From: Nostoc sp. UHCC 0302
GTDB taxonomy: Bacteria > Cyanobacteriota > Cyanobacteriia > Cyanobacteriales > Nostocaceae
Assembly (NCBI RefSeq): GCF_038096175.1
Contig: NZ_CP151102.1
Span: 1 to 64,000 of the forward strand
DNA length: 64,000 nucleotides
Reading direction: 5' to 3'
Part shown: positions 18,773 to 27,445 of the stretch, one piece after another
Layout: each line of letters opens with the position of its first letter
How positions within the stretch are numbered: the first letter of the stretch is position 1
Made by a program: the position numbers and the translations under genes
The notes under the pieces: generated by a model
Seen by the model: only the letters and a program-made list of their open reading frames with translations
The model's database searches: none
Told to the model about the DNA's origin: nothing

Positions 18773-19459
18773 CTAAGCCAATGATGATCTTTGATATTCA
18801 ATTCGCACTTGCTTAAAATCAAACTGTTCAGACTCCTGGTATACAGTTTTTTCTACTTCCTGTAATCCTAAACTTTCAAACTGTTTGAGTTCTAATTCTG
18901 ATAACGGCCAAGGTGGGCCACTTGGTTGTACTTCTATATCCCGAAGATAAGAAATCAACAAAATTACACCACTATGAGCCACGACAGAGGCAACCGAAGA
19001 AATAGCACCAGAACGCACATTTAACGGCAAAGCTTGAATATTACGGCACTCAAACACAAAGTCAAACCCAAGCTGCCATTGTGCTGGAAGGGCGAATAAA
19101 TCTGCAACTACGTAGTTGACTGAAGAATCAGGAAACCTTTGGTGACACCAGGTGATCGCAGTCGCAGAAATATCAAAAGCCGTTACCTCAAAACCTAGTT
19201 TTGCCAAAGCTTCAGCATCATCGCCTAAACCACAACCGATGATCAACGCCTTTTGTCCCTTAACGAACGGTTGATGATGAGCCAACCATTCTTGCAGATA
19301 AGGGTGAGGGGATAACTTAGCCCAAGGAATTTGTGTTGTATCGCCCTGAGCTTCGGCATACAAAACTTCAAACCAAGCTGATGGCTCTGCTTTTTGTAGT
19401 GCTTCGTTAGCTAACTGTTGAACATGGAGCTGTAAATTTTGAGGTTGTTGTTCAAACAT
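18773..19459 (-). CDS. Class I SAM-dependent methyltransferase (TPMT-like)
   Basis: 228 residues. The SAM-binding motif I is ALIIGCGLGDDAEALAKLGF, followed by FEVTAFDISATAITWCHQRF (acidic residue at the end of strand 2) and VVADLFALPAQW (motif II). W-F-E-V-L-Y-A-E-A near the N-terminus resembles the thiopurine methyltransferase/halide methyltransferase group. Substrate is unknown. A second, unrelated methyltransferase lies upstream on the same strand about 400 bases away. Confidence 0.85.
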   Translation of the reverse strand: MFEQQPQNLQLHVQQLANEALQKAEPSAWFEVLYAEAQGDTTQIPWAKLSPHPYLQEWLAHHQPFVKGQKALIIGCGLGDDAEALAKLGFEVTAFDISATAITWCHQRFPDSSVNYVVADLFALPAQWQLGFDFVFECRNIQALPLNVRSGAISSVASVVAHSGVILLISYLRDIEVQPSGPPWPLSELELKQFESLGLQEVEKTVYQESEQFDFKQVRIEYQRSSLA

Positions 19460-19866
19460 AAAATACTATTAATATGTAACACAGGCGCGCTCGCTGATAG
19501 CTAGCTTATAATTACCGCCGCCATTATAGCGATACAAATCTAAAAAAAATATAAAAGAGATACCCAAAAAAAGATGGGTAAAAATTGGGTAGTTCCCCGG
19601 TATTTTTTAGCCAGTAATTGAGGGATAGTGATCTGTATAGAAAAGCGCTGACAAATATATTAAGTCAGCATTTAATAAACTCCATGTAAATAAAGCCCTG
19701 GATTTTTCTCAGGGCTTTTTAAATTGAGAACTAAAATTTCTTTCAATCAAAGCTGCTGAGTGTCCTGGAGTATGAATACGGCGATGCAAGAACCCTCAAG
19801 GAAATTATAGGATTGCATTAATGGCTTTTATAACTAATTATTAGATATTGCCTTACCATCAAAAAT
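19460..19866. other. Intergenic region with two hairpins
   Basis: No gene. Holds a short stem GCTGAC...GTCAGC near 19647-19669 and the terminator-like hairpin listed separately. The rest is AT-rich. Confidence 0.4.
19692..19720. terminator. Rho-independent terminator-like hairpin
   Basis: AAAGCCCTG / CAGGGCTTTTT stem with a GATTTTTCT loop and a T run on the plus strand; A-rich on the other side, so it may also end the minus-strand methyltransferase transcript at 19867. Confidence 0.65.
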
Positions 19867-20487
19867 TTATAATGCTTTCTTAGTTGCACATCCCAGGTAT
19901 AGATGAGCTATCAAATCTGAAAAATTTTCAGGTGTGAATTGCTTTAGCTCTACATGGTCAAAATGCTGTTCTAACAACTTTTGAATATCTCGATTCAGGT
20001 GACATCCATCGGCTATGACTTTTTGAATTGGTGTGAGACGATGCTGCCAAACCTGTACGCTAGGCTTATCACTCAACCCATGTTCCACGAAAAAGAACCT
20101 GCCACCTGGTTTTAGTACTCGATAAACTTCTTGTAGTGCTTGTTGTACATTTGCAATACTGCACAAAGTCCAAGTACTTACCACACTATCAAATGTATTG
20201 TCTGGCATCGGGAGATTTTCACTTGATAGCAGGAGTTGTTCAACTATAATACCAGAATCACTAATACGCTTGTTTGCCAAAGCATTCATTCCAGGATTCA
20301 CGTCAACTGTAGTGATTTTGTGAATACTACAAGGATAGTAAGCCAAATTTAATCCAGTTCCAAACCCAATTTCCAGAACTTCTCCTGTGACATCGGCTAG
20401 CAACTCCTGACGATATTTAGCTAAGGTCGGAACTGACAAACTCCAGTCGAGAAGACGTGGAAAAATAACTTGCGAATACAACCCCAT
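19867..20487 (-). CDS. Class I SAM-dependent methyltransferase (UbiE/Methyltransf_11 type)
   Basis: 206 residues. SAM motif I is VLEIGFGTGLNLAYYP, strand 2 acidic end is TTVDVNPGMNALA, motif II is NTFDSVVSTWTLCSI and a post motif is VLKPGGRFFFVEHG. Cyanobacterial and mammalian METTL7-like proteins share the FVEHGLSD arrangement. Substrate is not evident. A terminator-like hairpin lies downstream. Confidence 0.88.
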   Translation of the reverse strand: MGLYSQVIFPRLLDWSLSVPTLAKYRQELLADVTGEVLEIGFGTGLNLAYYPCSIHKITTVDVNPGMNALANKRISDSGIIVEQLLLSSENLPMPDNTFDSVVSTWTLCSIANVQQALQEVYRVLKPGGRFFFVEHGLSDKPSVQVWQHRLTPIQKVIADGCHLNRDIQKLLEQHFDHVELKQFTPENFSDLIAHLYLGCATKKAL

Positions 20488-20560
20488 AATTCTTAACCCT
20501 TGACAATTTAATTTTATGCTTAGTAGGAGTGTTGAGCGAGGAAATCTGTAGAACAGTGGA

Positions 20561-21196
20561 TTATTGCTGCGACTGCTTAGTTATCTTGATCTCTAAACTC
20601 CGCCATAGATACCAACAGGCGATAGAGCGGTAGGGTTTCCACATCTGTCCTAAATGCTCTACGGTCTTTTTATTAGGAAGCTCTGGTAAACTATAAACTC
20701 GGCGAATCCCTGCACGAATACCCAAGTCATCGACAGGTAGAACATCAAGCCGATGTAAACGAAACATAAGCAGCATTTGCACCGTCCAACGCCCAATGCC
20801 TTTTATTGGTGTTAAAGCTTCGATGATAGATTCATCGTCCATTGCCTGCAATTCATCTAGCGTAGGTAATCCATCTATAATCTTTTGAGCAAGGTCTTTC
20901 AAATACAAAATTTTCGGACGTGAAATCCCTGCTGCTCGCAAAACTTCATCTGGAGTGTTGAGGATATCTATTGCTGTAGGCAAAGGAGTATGAGCATAAA
21001 GTTGCAAAAATCTACTGTGGATCGAAGCAGCAGCTTTGCCCGATATCTGCTGGTAAAGGATTGAGCGAGATAGAGAAAACAGCAAGTCTCCACTTTGTTG
21101 TACCTCATAGAGCTTACAATCTCCTACAATTTCTATTACCTCTGACAAGAGCGGATCTGAGTTTTTGAGAGTTTGAATCGCAACTGAGTAATCCAT
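20561..21196 (-). CDS. alkA: DNA-3-methyladenine glycosylase II (AlkA-like)
   Basis: Removes alkylated bases from DNA. The HhH-GPD domain shows the helix-hairpin-helix LTPIKGIGRWTVQMLLMF and the catalytic region RLDVLPVDDLGIRAG with the conserved aspartate pair. Length (about 211 residues) fits the compact AlkA-like group that lacks the E. coli N-domain. A TTG start 18 bases further upstream is possible; I prefer the ATG at 21196 (MDYSVAIQTLKNSD). Confidence 0.9.
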   Translation of the reverse strand: MDYSVAIQTLKNSDPLLSEVIEIVGDCKLYEVQQSGDLLFSLSRSILYQQISGKAAASIHSRFLQLYAHTPLPTAIDILNTPDEVLRAAGISRPKILYLKDLAQKIIDGLPTLDELQAMDDESIIEALTPIKGIGRWTVQMLLMFRLHRLDVLPVDDLGIRAGIRRVYSLPELPNKKTVEHLGQMWKPYRSIACWYLWRSLEIKITKQSQQ

Positions 21197-21214
21197 TATT
21201 TCGTGAGCTAACAA

Positions 21215-21701
21215 GCAAGCAATTGCACTTTACACCGTATCATCTAACCAAACCGACTCAATCGCAGTAACAGAATAATTGTGAGCCTTCTTACCCTGAC
21301 TTTTGTATCTCTTGAAATTCACCTGATTTGAATTGCTCAGACATCACTCAAAGAAGGTTTAACTTATTCTATCTAGTCCTCATAGCTTTGACCGCGCTCA
21401 CAATAATATTGGGTTTGAATTGTAGAACAAGTTATAGAATTAGCTTCAAACGTAAATCTCGACGAAGCTACAAAAGGATATCAGATAACAGTGCGTTAGA
21501 ATTGAAGTAATGGAAACTTGATTGATTTAAAGCTAGATTAAAGAGCTGAGGGTAAAAGTTGCTCACAGGGCAAAATCTAATAATTGGGTCGCTGATAAGT
21601 TGTTTATACAGCATTTGTGACAAGCAATCAAAAAACTGTATGCAAACGCTGTAACCCTATACTAGCGATGTGCTTTCTTAATATTTACAGGTGTTAAAAG
21701 T
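21215..21701. other. Intergenic region, no confident gene
   Basis: One plus-strand frame (21328-21510, TTG start) would encode a 60-residue protein with a single hydrophobic helix and a basic tail, but has no Shine-Dalgarno and an uncertain start. Nothing else is visible. Confidence 0.35.
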
Positions 21702-22205
21702 ATGGCTAAGGTAACAATTTCGATTGGGCTAACTGATGCAGAAATCAAAGCTTTATCGGCAATGCAGATTTCGGAAAATGAGTCGTTAAATCACACAGCG
21801 ACAAGACTTCTCCAGGGAATCCTGGGTCAGTCAAAGGCTGCGCTGGCGTTATCTGATGGTGATGAGATTAAGGAAATAGTTAAACAGGAAGTAAATGCTT
21901 CTTCTGCGTCTACACCTAATGGGGAAGAGATAAAACAAGTGATTAAAGAGGAACTCAATAAGGCGATCGCTCAGATAAAGAGTTTAATAGATGAGCGTAA
22001 TGGTGGAGTTACCCTACCTACGCAAGAAGCTGTTTCTGTTGAACAGCAAGTCGTACCAGATTATTCAGCAATCCGCGAAAAAGTCCTTGGAAAATTGAAA
22101 ACAGGCAAGCAGTCGGCAGCTAAGGCAATTGACGCTTTTATTGAGGAATTGGCTGCTGCAAAGGAGCAACAACAGCCAGCAGATGAAGAATTAGGTGTAG
22201 CTTAG
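21702..22205 (+). CDS. Hypothetical protein with ribbon-helix-helix-like N-terminus
   Basis: 167 residues. It begins MAKVTISIGLTDAEIKALSA, a strand-helix pattern reminiscent of RHH regulators, followed by acidic and helical segments (EEIKQVIKEELNKAIAQIKS) likely to be coiled coil, and a C-terminal helix rich in Ala/Glu/Gln. I do not recognise a named family. It could be a plasmid-type regulator or partition accessory. The next gene on the same strand follows after 146 bases. Confidence 0.75.
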   Translation: MAKVTISIGLTDAEIKALSAMQISENESLNHTATRLLQGILGQSKAALALSDGDEIKEIVKQEVNASSASTPNGEEIKQVIKEELNKAIAQIKSLIDERNGGVTLPTQEAVSVEQQVVPDYSAIREKVLGKLKTGKQSAAKAIDAFIEELAAAKEQQQPADEELGVA

Positions 22206-22351
22206 AGAGGATTTTTCTGCTGGCGGCTGGTGGTCGAGAATTACTAATACTCAACAGAAGCGTCTGCTATCTAGCTCTAAATCAAATAGTTGTATAATAA
22301 GGCTCCTAAACTAATAAGCTAAGTGAGCGTTTTCCCAACCATAGAGCATGA

Positions 22352-23056
22352 ATGACAATTGATACAAGTATGAGCAGTTTATTTTCTCCACCACATTACC
22401 CAACGATGTCTCGTTGTATCGGTATAGTTGAGGGAAAGTATTTACCCAGCACTGAAGGATTTAACCAAGGTACTTTAGTATTGAAGGATGGCAGTATTTA
22501 TTCAGCAACACTAGGAACTAAGTCAGAAAAATTACTGCAAGAAAATCCAGAGTTAATAGGAAGTACTAATATTTGGGTAGTGTGGCCGAGAATGGAAAAA
22601 GAGTCAAAAAAACTCAGTTTTCACATCAGAGGTAGGTACAAAGAACCGACATCAGATTTACAACAGACATGGCTATTGGTTGCCGATGGCTATTTTTCAA
22701 TCAGAGGTATAATTATCAATCAAGAAAACGGGCTGTTAACTGTGCAAATTCGACGCAACTTTCAAGTGCCATTCGGCTCGGAGTCAGCAATGCAATGGCA
22801 ACCTTTCATCATTGAGGTGGAAGGATTCCTCCCGCAACAAGAGGTAGGTGATTTTTGGGAACTAGATGTACGACTTGTTGGTTCTAAACTGGTAATGGAT
22901 GAGGCACGGCTGATTATGGAATTCCCAAAACGCAAGCACAGTAATTCTGTTAGCGCTGAGAATCACCCAAAACTTGAACTGTCCAAAAAAACTAATGGTC
23001 AAACTCTAAGCCTTCGCAATCACCAAAGGGCGACAGCATCACAGACAAAAGAATAA
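22352..23056 (+). CDS. Hypothetical protein
   Basis: 234 residues, not recognised. Predicted mostly beta structure (CIGIVEGKYLPSTEGFNQGT, TNIWVVWPRMEKESKKLSFH) with a polar, disordered C-terminus. The alternating strand pattern looks like two OB-like or SH3-like repeats (a CIGIVEGKY half and a GYFSIRGIIINQ half), which is an impression only. No signal peptide or membrane segment. Confidence 0.75.
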   Translation: MTIDTSMSSLFSPPHYPTMSRCIGIVEGKYLPSTEGFNQGTLVLKDGSIYSATLGTKSEKLLQENPELIGSTNIWVVWPRMEKESKKLSFHIRGRYKEPTSDLQQTWLLVADGYFSIRGIIINQENGLLTVQIRRNFQVPFGSESAMQWQPFIIEVEGFLPQQEVGDFWELDVRLVGSKLVMDEARLIMEFPKRKHSNSVSAENHPKLELSKKTNGQTLSLRNHQRATASQTKE

Positions 23057-23373
23057 GGAGAAATACAAGGGTTATTAGAGATTCCGGCGAATTGGCAACT
23101 AATATCGTGCTGTTGCAGTTTCAATAGAGATATCAAAAGCGCGGAACACAGTTAAAGCCCCTGTATAACTTGTTCTGCTCTTAGCCAGTTGTAGCATAGT
23201 GCTGTAGCTCCCGCTCTACATAATTGCTACAGTACTCAATAGAGTTCAGTCACCGCTCTACAACTGGTTAGAAATCAAACAAAAGCACATAGAATTCAAA
23301 CAATAAATTGCAATGATTCGGTGAATAATCTGCAAGAAGATTACGCCCAAGGGAATCGTATAATTTCTGTTTT

Positions 23374-23688
23374 GGGAGATCCAAGAAATAAAATGCCCAG
23401 CCCCTGCGGGGTTCAGCAGTTGCTTCTCCCAAGGGGAGACGCTGCGCGAACAAGTCGGGAAACCCGCCCAACGCACTGCTGACGCTCGTTCCTCGCTACC
23501 GCTGCGCTAACACCGTATCAATAATATTTTTTGCAAAACCGAGGTATTTAGGCGATGAAAGCCCTTCTCCCAAGGGGAGACGCACTCGCGTTCGGGGCGA
23601 AAGCGTTCGCGCTAGCGTCTCCATTGGCGTAGCCTCTCCCTTTGGGAGAAGGATACGGCTGGGCATTTTATTACTGGTAAGGGCCTTT
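23374..23688. repeat. Large palindrome-rich repeat, copy A
   Basis: Roughly 315 bp delimited by AATAAAATGCCCAGCC on the left and GGCTGGGCATTTTATT on the right, enclosing stacked short palindromes (CTCCCAAGGGGAGACGC, GCGCTAGCGTCTCC). A second copy lies inverted at 38956-39297. The bounding sequences are inverted relative to each other, so each copy resembles a mobile non-autonomous element. Confidence 0.8.
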
Positions 23689-23704
23689 GTTTGAGCAACG
23701 CCAA

Positions 23705-23875
23705 TTATTCAATAAAGCCGCGTGCAAGACTAGGCAACGCTTCGCCATAAGTAGGACGTATGTGAACAGATTTTTCTAATAATTGTCAAGTAGCTCCTGC
23801 TTCCATGAGCGACACAAACACATGAACTATCTCAGCCGCTTCATAACCAACCAATGTCGCTCCTAAAATCAGATC
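23705..23875 (-). pseudogene. C-terminal remnant of a pyridine nucleotide-disulfide oxidoreductase
   Basis: The minus-strand frame reads LILGATLVGYEAAEIVHVFV, then SLMEAGAT-stop, then EKSVHIRPTYGEALPSLA. This is the dimerisation domain of mercuric reductase/dihydrolipoamide dehydrogenase-like flavoproteins, with a TGA where tryptophan is expected. The 5' part is missing and the fragment abuts the IS5-family remnant, so IS activity probably removed the rest. Confidence 0.7.
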
Positions 23876-24330
23876 AGCAAAGAGAGGCTTTAGGACGTTC
23901 TAAAGGTGGCTTTAGTACCAAAATTCATATGCGCTGTGATAGTAATGGTTTACCTATTACATTTTTGCTCACAGTTGGTGAACGTCATGAAGCAGTGGTA
24001 TTTGAGCAATTAATGTCACAAGGAGCGGTGAAACGTGCAAGTGTTGGTCGTCCTCGCTTACGCCCAAAGCGATTAGTCGGTGATAAAGGTTACAGCAGTG
24101 CTAATATCCGTCGTCATTTGCAACGGCGTGGTATTCGGTTAACCATTCCACGTAGATCGAACGAACGCAGACGCGGTAAGTTTGATAAATCCATTTATCG
24201 CCAAAGAAATCGGATCGAGCGATGTTTCAACAGTTTGAAGCAATTTTGTCGGATTGTTACACGCTATGAGAAGAAAGCTGATAACTACCTTGCAATGCTG
24301 ACGCTTGCTTCCATCATTATGTGGCTCTAG
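23854..24330 (+). pseudogene. IS5-family transposase, 5'-truncated
   Basis: The C-terminal half of an IS5-group (IS1031/ISL2-like) DDE transposase: LGRSKGGFSTKIHMRCDSNG, VGDKGYSSANIRRHL and the final catalytic region YRQRNRIERCFNSLKQF. Homology begins only around base 23869; the preceding codons derive from the neighbouring remnant. It is followed directly by the presumed right end GTTTTAAAACACGCCCTA (24329-24346). No left end is seen, so the element is dead. Confidence 0.85.
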
Positions 24331-24347
24331 TTTTAAAACACGCCCTA
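24329..24347 (+). repeat. IS5-family terminal repeat
   Basis: GTTTTAAAACACGCCCTA follows the transposase stop. The same word recurs at 26768-26785 as a solo end. Confidence 0.6.
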
Positions 24348-24489
24348 ACCTTATGTGCGACGAGGTAGCTGGGCGCTCTGCGCCATCGCTCAACTTCAGC
24401 CAGCAGTTATACTCTCATAAACCTAAAATCCTTGCATCTAAAGCCTTTGACGATGCTCGACAGACATTCTGTCGAGCATCTAAGTCCTA

Positions 24490-24545
24490 ACAACAAGAAC
24501 AATGGCGATGGCGCAAGCGCCCAGCGTAGCTGATCGCTTTTCCAT
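24490..24545. repeat. GC-rich palindromic repeat
   Basis: ATGGCGATGGCGCAAGCGCC followed by CAGCGTAGCTGATCGC: short Nostocales-type palindromic words between the IS5 remnant and the macro-domain fragment. Confidence 0.4.
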
Positions 24546-24552
24546 AGAATAA

Positions 24553-24741
24553 TATTTTTATATTGCCATTCCTCCGCTAGGATGTGGCAATGGATGTTTA
24601 GATTGGGGACAACAAGTCAAACCCCTGATAGAATCAGCCTTCGTCCAATTGCCAGAAGTGCAAGTAATAATTTTTGAAACAACAGGCGATCTCCTTGGTG
24701 CATTCTTGGAGCGATCGCAAACGCAAAATTTTCAAGCTTGA
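24553..24741 (+). pseudogene. Macro-domain (ADP-ribose binding) gene fragment
   Basis: A plus-strand frame between TAA (24550-24552) and TGA (24739-24741) reads YIAIPPLGCGNGCLDWGQQV, then KPLIESAFVQLPEVQVIIFE. That is the middle to C-terminal part of a macro domain (I-P-x-L-G-C-G-N-G-x-L-x-W) of the type found with DarT toxins and in stand-alone ADP-ribosyl-binding proteins. No start or N-terminal half is present. Confidence 0.65.
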
Positions 24742-24920
24742 GTATATTCGCAAAGCTTGGCAGAGGATGTACTAGCAAAACTGGTTAACTTCAAAAGCAG
24801 GATACGGTAAAATCGGCGTTTTTATGTTAAGTAATATTTCGCCAACGGTATCAAAAGTTGCCAAGAACCAATTTATCGTTCAAAGCACAACAATGGATAG
24901 CTGATTTATGCCGACCTGTC

Positions 24921-26453
24921 CTATGCTAAAATTGCCATTCCAGAGGGAGGCAAATCAAGCCGGACACTTGCGCGACCATCTTCATGATGTTGCACAGTGA
25001 CAGTTTGGTCACATGGTGGATGACGTAAATCTGTATCTTTCCAATTGCTTTTGTATAGAAAAGTCATGGTTGAGTTAGTGGGATGCAAATGTGCATCAAC
25101 TGTTACCTCTGCACCTCGTTCTTCTAAGGCGTGGGTGTTCAGTGCCATAAGAACTTCTGTATTAAATAAAACTTGCGACCAAGCAACCAACTCACCTTGG
25201 GGAGGAATTGAGAAGGGGTAGTTGCAAAAAGATGTTTTGCGTAGGTAGTGATGTCCTCGACGCAATGCTTTACCAATTTTATTTCGACCATTGCGTATAC
25301 GAGTGATCGCAGCAATCCGTAGATAGGTAGGATGGTCAATATCAAAAAAATGACAGCCTGCTGTTTGAAATGCACCAAAATCACTGCCAAACATGGCTTC
25401 TTTGATGTATCTATCTTCAGCAACTCGTCCATTTTCTATACTGTAGTCATGCTCACCTTCATTGCCATCAAAAGCCTGTTCCGTTCCATAATATATGGAA
25501 GGAATTCCCGGTGTAGTTAATTGCACACCGACAACGTGGGCGACTTGTTCGTAGAGATGAGGTACATTACTGTAGGCAGCAAAACGCTGCTTCCAGTTAT
25601 GAGATGATATATCGTAGTTATCTAAAACAGAGACATGATATTGCCCAAGTTGGCGGTATTGTCCAGCAAAATGATTTTCGTCATACTCACCAAAAAATTC
25701 GTTTGGGTTTACTAACCCTTTGACTACTGCGGTTAACTGCTTAGGTATATTTGCGTTATCGACTACGGCGTTGAGGTTACGACCAAAAATGTCAACGTAG
25801 GCATCTGCTATGCCACCACAAGTTATGTCTCCAATGATAAGAAAATTATCTTTGCCTATAGATTGGGCGTATTCATGAATTGCGGTAGAAAATATATGCG
25901 AATCTTGTAGAGAAATGTGTTTATCTACATCAACGCGAAAGCCATCGCAATCAGAAAGAGCTATCCAATATTGATATACTTTTATGATATCTGCGATCAC
26001 GTGAATATGGTGATTGTAAATTACGTCTAGGATGACATAAATATTGCGATCATGAACTGCATCAATTAAATCTCTTAAATCCCGACGATTACCAAAGCTG
26101 GGGTCAATATCTAAAAGATTTTGACTATTGTAATCATAAACTGGCCCAATCCACAGTGCTGTCACTCCCAATCGCTGCAAATAGTCTAACTTACTCCTAA
26201 TACCCCTAAGAGTACCACCCGCAGACTTCCTGCCTGCTACCATCCAGGTAGCTTTATCCTTAACTTTATACCTTAAGGGATTAGTACGGTCAAAAAGTTC
26301 CCTTTCATTTTCATGATCATCACTAAATCTATCAGGTAATAGATAATACAAAAACTGGTCTCGCCAACTTACAGGACTTAGTTCCACCCTTCCTCTTGGT
26401 TTCAAGTCTATTTGGGAGACTTGTTGAGGTATCAATTCTTCAACTTTAGCCAT
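24921..26453 (-). CDS. Degenerate alpha-amylase family (GH13) protein
   Basis: 510 residues with the GH13 barrel landmarks: QFLYYLLPDRFSDD, LDYLQRLGVTALWIGPVYD, motif I around DVIYNHH (Asp143), nucleophile motif DGFRVDVDKH (Asp175) and LDNYDISSHNW (Asp281). Two oddities: the expected acid/base glutamate is Asp209 (LIIGDITCGG), and about 100 residues normally found between the NHH motif and the nucleophile strand (domain B) are missing, with NHHIHVIADIIKVYQYW reading straight across. The frame is intact. It may be an inactive or altered enzyme, or an early pseudogene. Confidence 0.85.
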   Translation of the reverse strand: MAKVEELIPQQVSQIDLKPRGRVELSPVSWRDQFLYYLLPDRFSDDHENERELFDRTNPLRYKVKDKATWMVAGRKSAGGTLRGIRSKLDYLQRLGVTALWIGPVYDYNSQNLLDIDPSFGNRRDLRDLIDAVHDRNIYVILDVIYNHHIHVIADIIKVYQYWIALSDCDGFRVDVDKHISLQDSHIFSTAIHEYAQSIGKDNFLIIGDITCGGIADAYVDIFGRNLNAVVDNANIPKQLTAVVKGLVNPNEFFGEYDENHFAGQYRQLGQYHVSVLDNYDISSHNWKQRFAAYSNVPHLYEQVAHVVGVQLTTPGIPSIYYGTEQAFDGNEGEHDYSIENGRVAEDRYIKEAMFGSDFGAFQTAGCHFFDIDHPTYLRIAAITRIRNGRNKIGKALRRGHHYLRKTSFCNYPFSIPPQGELVAWSQVLFNTEVLMALNTHALEERGAEVTVDAHLHPTNSTMTFLYKSNWKDTDLRHPPCDQTVTVQHHEDGRASVRLDLPPSGMAILA

Positions 26454-26585
26454 GAGGACTTACGTATTGAGATAAAGATTAGAAAATGCCCTTTTAATGA
26501 TCAGCAAACTATTTCCAGTTTTCATGAACCTGTAGAGGGATTTAATAAGTTAATAATTTATGTTTAATAACATATGTTTCAGCTA
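26454..26585. other. Upstream region of the GH13 gene
   Basis: AT-rich and without features other than the presumed promoter of the minus-strand GH13 gene. Confidence 0.3.
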
Positions 26586-26741
26586 TTATGTTTGTGCCTG
26601 ATTGACTTGTTTGAGTAACCAAAATGCACAGCCAATTCCGATAAATAAAGCAGTATTCATCAAAATACTAGCTTGAACCACAAAGATATCGAGTGGCTCG
26701 ATAAGCTGACGAGATTGATAAATTGTTAACTTTGTTAATTT
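26586..26741 (-). pseudogene. Small membrane-protein fragment
   Basis: The minus-strand frame to TAA at 26586-26588 reads SRQLIEPLDIFVVQASILMN followed by the hydrophobic TALFIGIGCAFWLLKQVNQ. One clear membrane helix. There is no start codon near the upstream stop, so it looks like the C-terminal part of a lost gene. Confidence 0.4.
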
Positions 26742-26765
26742 TTAGAGTGTTCTCAACCATTTTAC

Positions 26766-26787
26766 CGAGTTTTAAAACACGCCCTAG
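26766..26787 (+). repeat. Solo IS5-family terminal repeat
   Basis: GTTTTAAAACACGCCCTA, identical to the end following the IS5-family transposase at 24329. It lies close to the truncated end of the next gene, suggesting deletion mediated by this element. Confidence 0.55.
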
Positions 26788-26928
26788 TCTAAATTCCAGA
26801 CCTTGAACTTCAATTGAATAATTTATTGGCTCAGTTTTTTGCCGGTTAGCAAAAAGAAGCCTGTATTACTTGGGTTTGCTTTATACCAATCCTCGGAAAT
26901 TGGCAAAGGTATTGCACCACTCTCATCC

Positions 26929-27390
26929 TTACTTTTTAGGACTACCTGCAAAACTTCTAGTAGTTCCCCAACTCTCTAAGTCTGGAGCTAACTGCATTAG
27001 TTGCTGATAGTTTTCATCATTAGTCCATAACACTATCGGAAAAGAAAAGGTCTTCTGAAATTCTTCCCGTACTTGATTAGCATTCGTTAACATCTGTGGT
27101 AAATCTCCCAATGATTCTAAACCCACAATCATTAAGGCTTGGACATCATCCCCAGATTCTTCACAAATGGCGCGATAAAGAGTTTTTTCTGATTCCTTCA
27201 AATGTAAAATGTGAATCTTGATTTGACAGTTTTCGTGCAGTCTTTCTATCAGACGATTCTCTAAATTACTATAATTACACCGTGCCCAAATCAACTTAAA
27301 CTTTCCTGCTGAAGCTTGAATCGTCCAAGCTAGCTGTTGGAGCGCTCGCTCGTTATCTATGGGTTCATCTTCTTGGTGGTGTCTACTCAT
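26929..27390 (-). CDS. N-terminal domain of a TPR-family partner protein, truncated
   Basis: 153 residues. The sequence (ERALQQLAWTIQASAGKFKL, IWARCNYSNLENRLIERL, VGLESLGDLPQMLTNANQVR, FPIVLWTNDENYQQLMQLAP, DLESWGTT) is the conserved N-terminal domain that in Nostoc heads long tetratricopeptide-repeat proteins. Here the TPR tail is missing and the frame ends soon after the domain, near a solo IS end. It follows the AAA ATPase gene by 55 bases on the same strand, the usual pairing. It is probably a truncated remnant, though a short soluble domain might still fold. Confidence 0.7.
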   Translation of the reverse strand: MSRHHQEDEPIDNERALQQLAWTIQASAGKFKLIWARCNYSNLENRLIERLHENCQIKIHILHLKESEKTLYRAICEESGDDVQALMIVGLESLGDLPQMLTNANQVREEFQKTFSFPIVLWTNDENYQQLMQLAPDLESWGTTRSFAGSPKK

Positions 27391-27445
27391 ACTATTTCAG
27401 CAGATTTGAGGTTTGGAATGGTTGTGAACTTCCTGATCAGCATTT

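Noticed and set aside
21328-21510. 60-residue frame with one hydrophobic helix
   Set aside because: TTG start, no Shine-Dalgarno, no homologous feature recognised; kept only as a remark in the intergenic entry.
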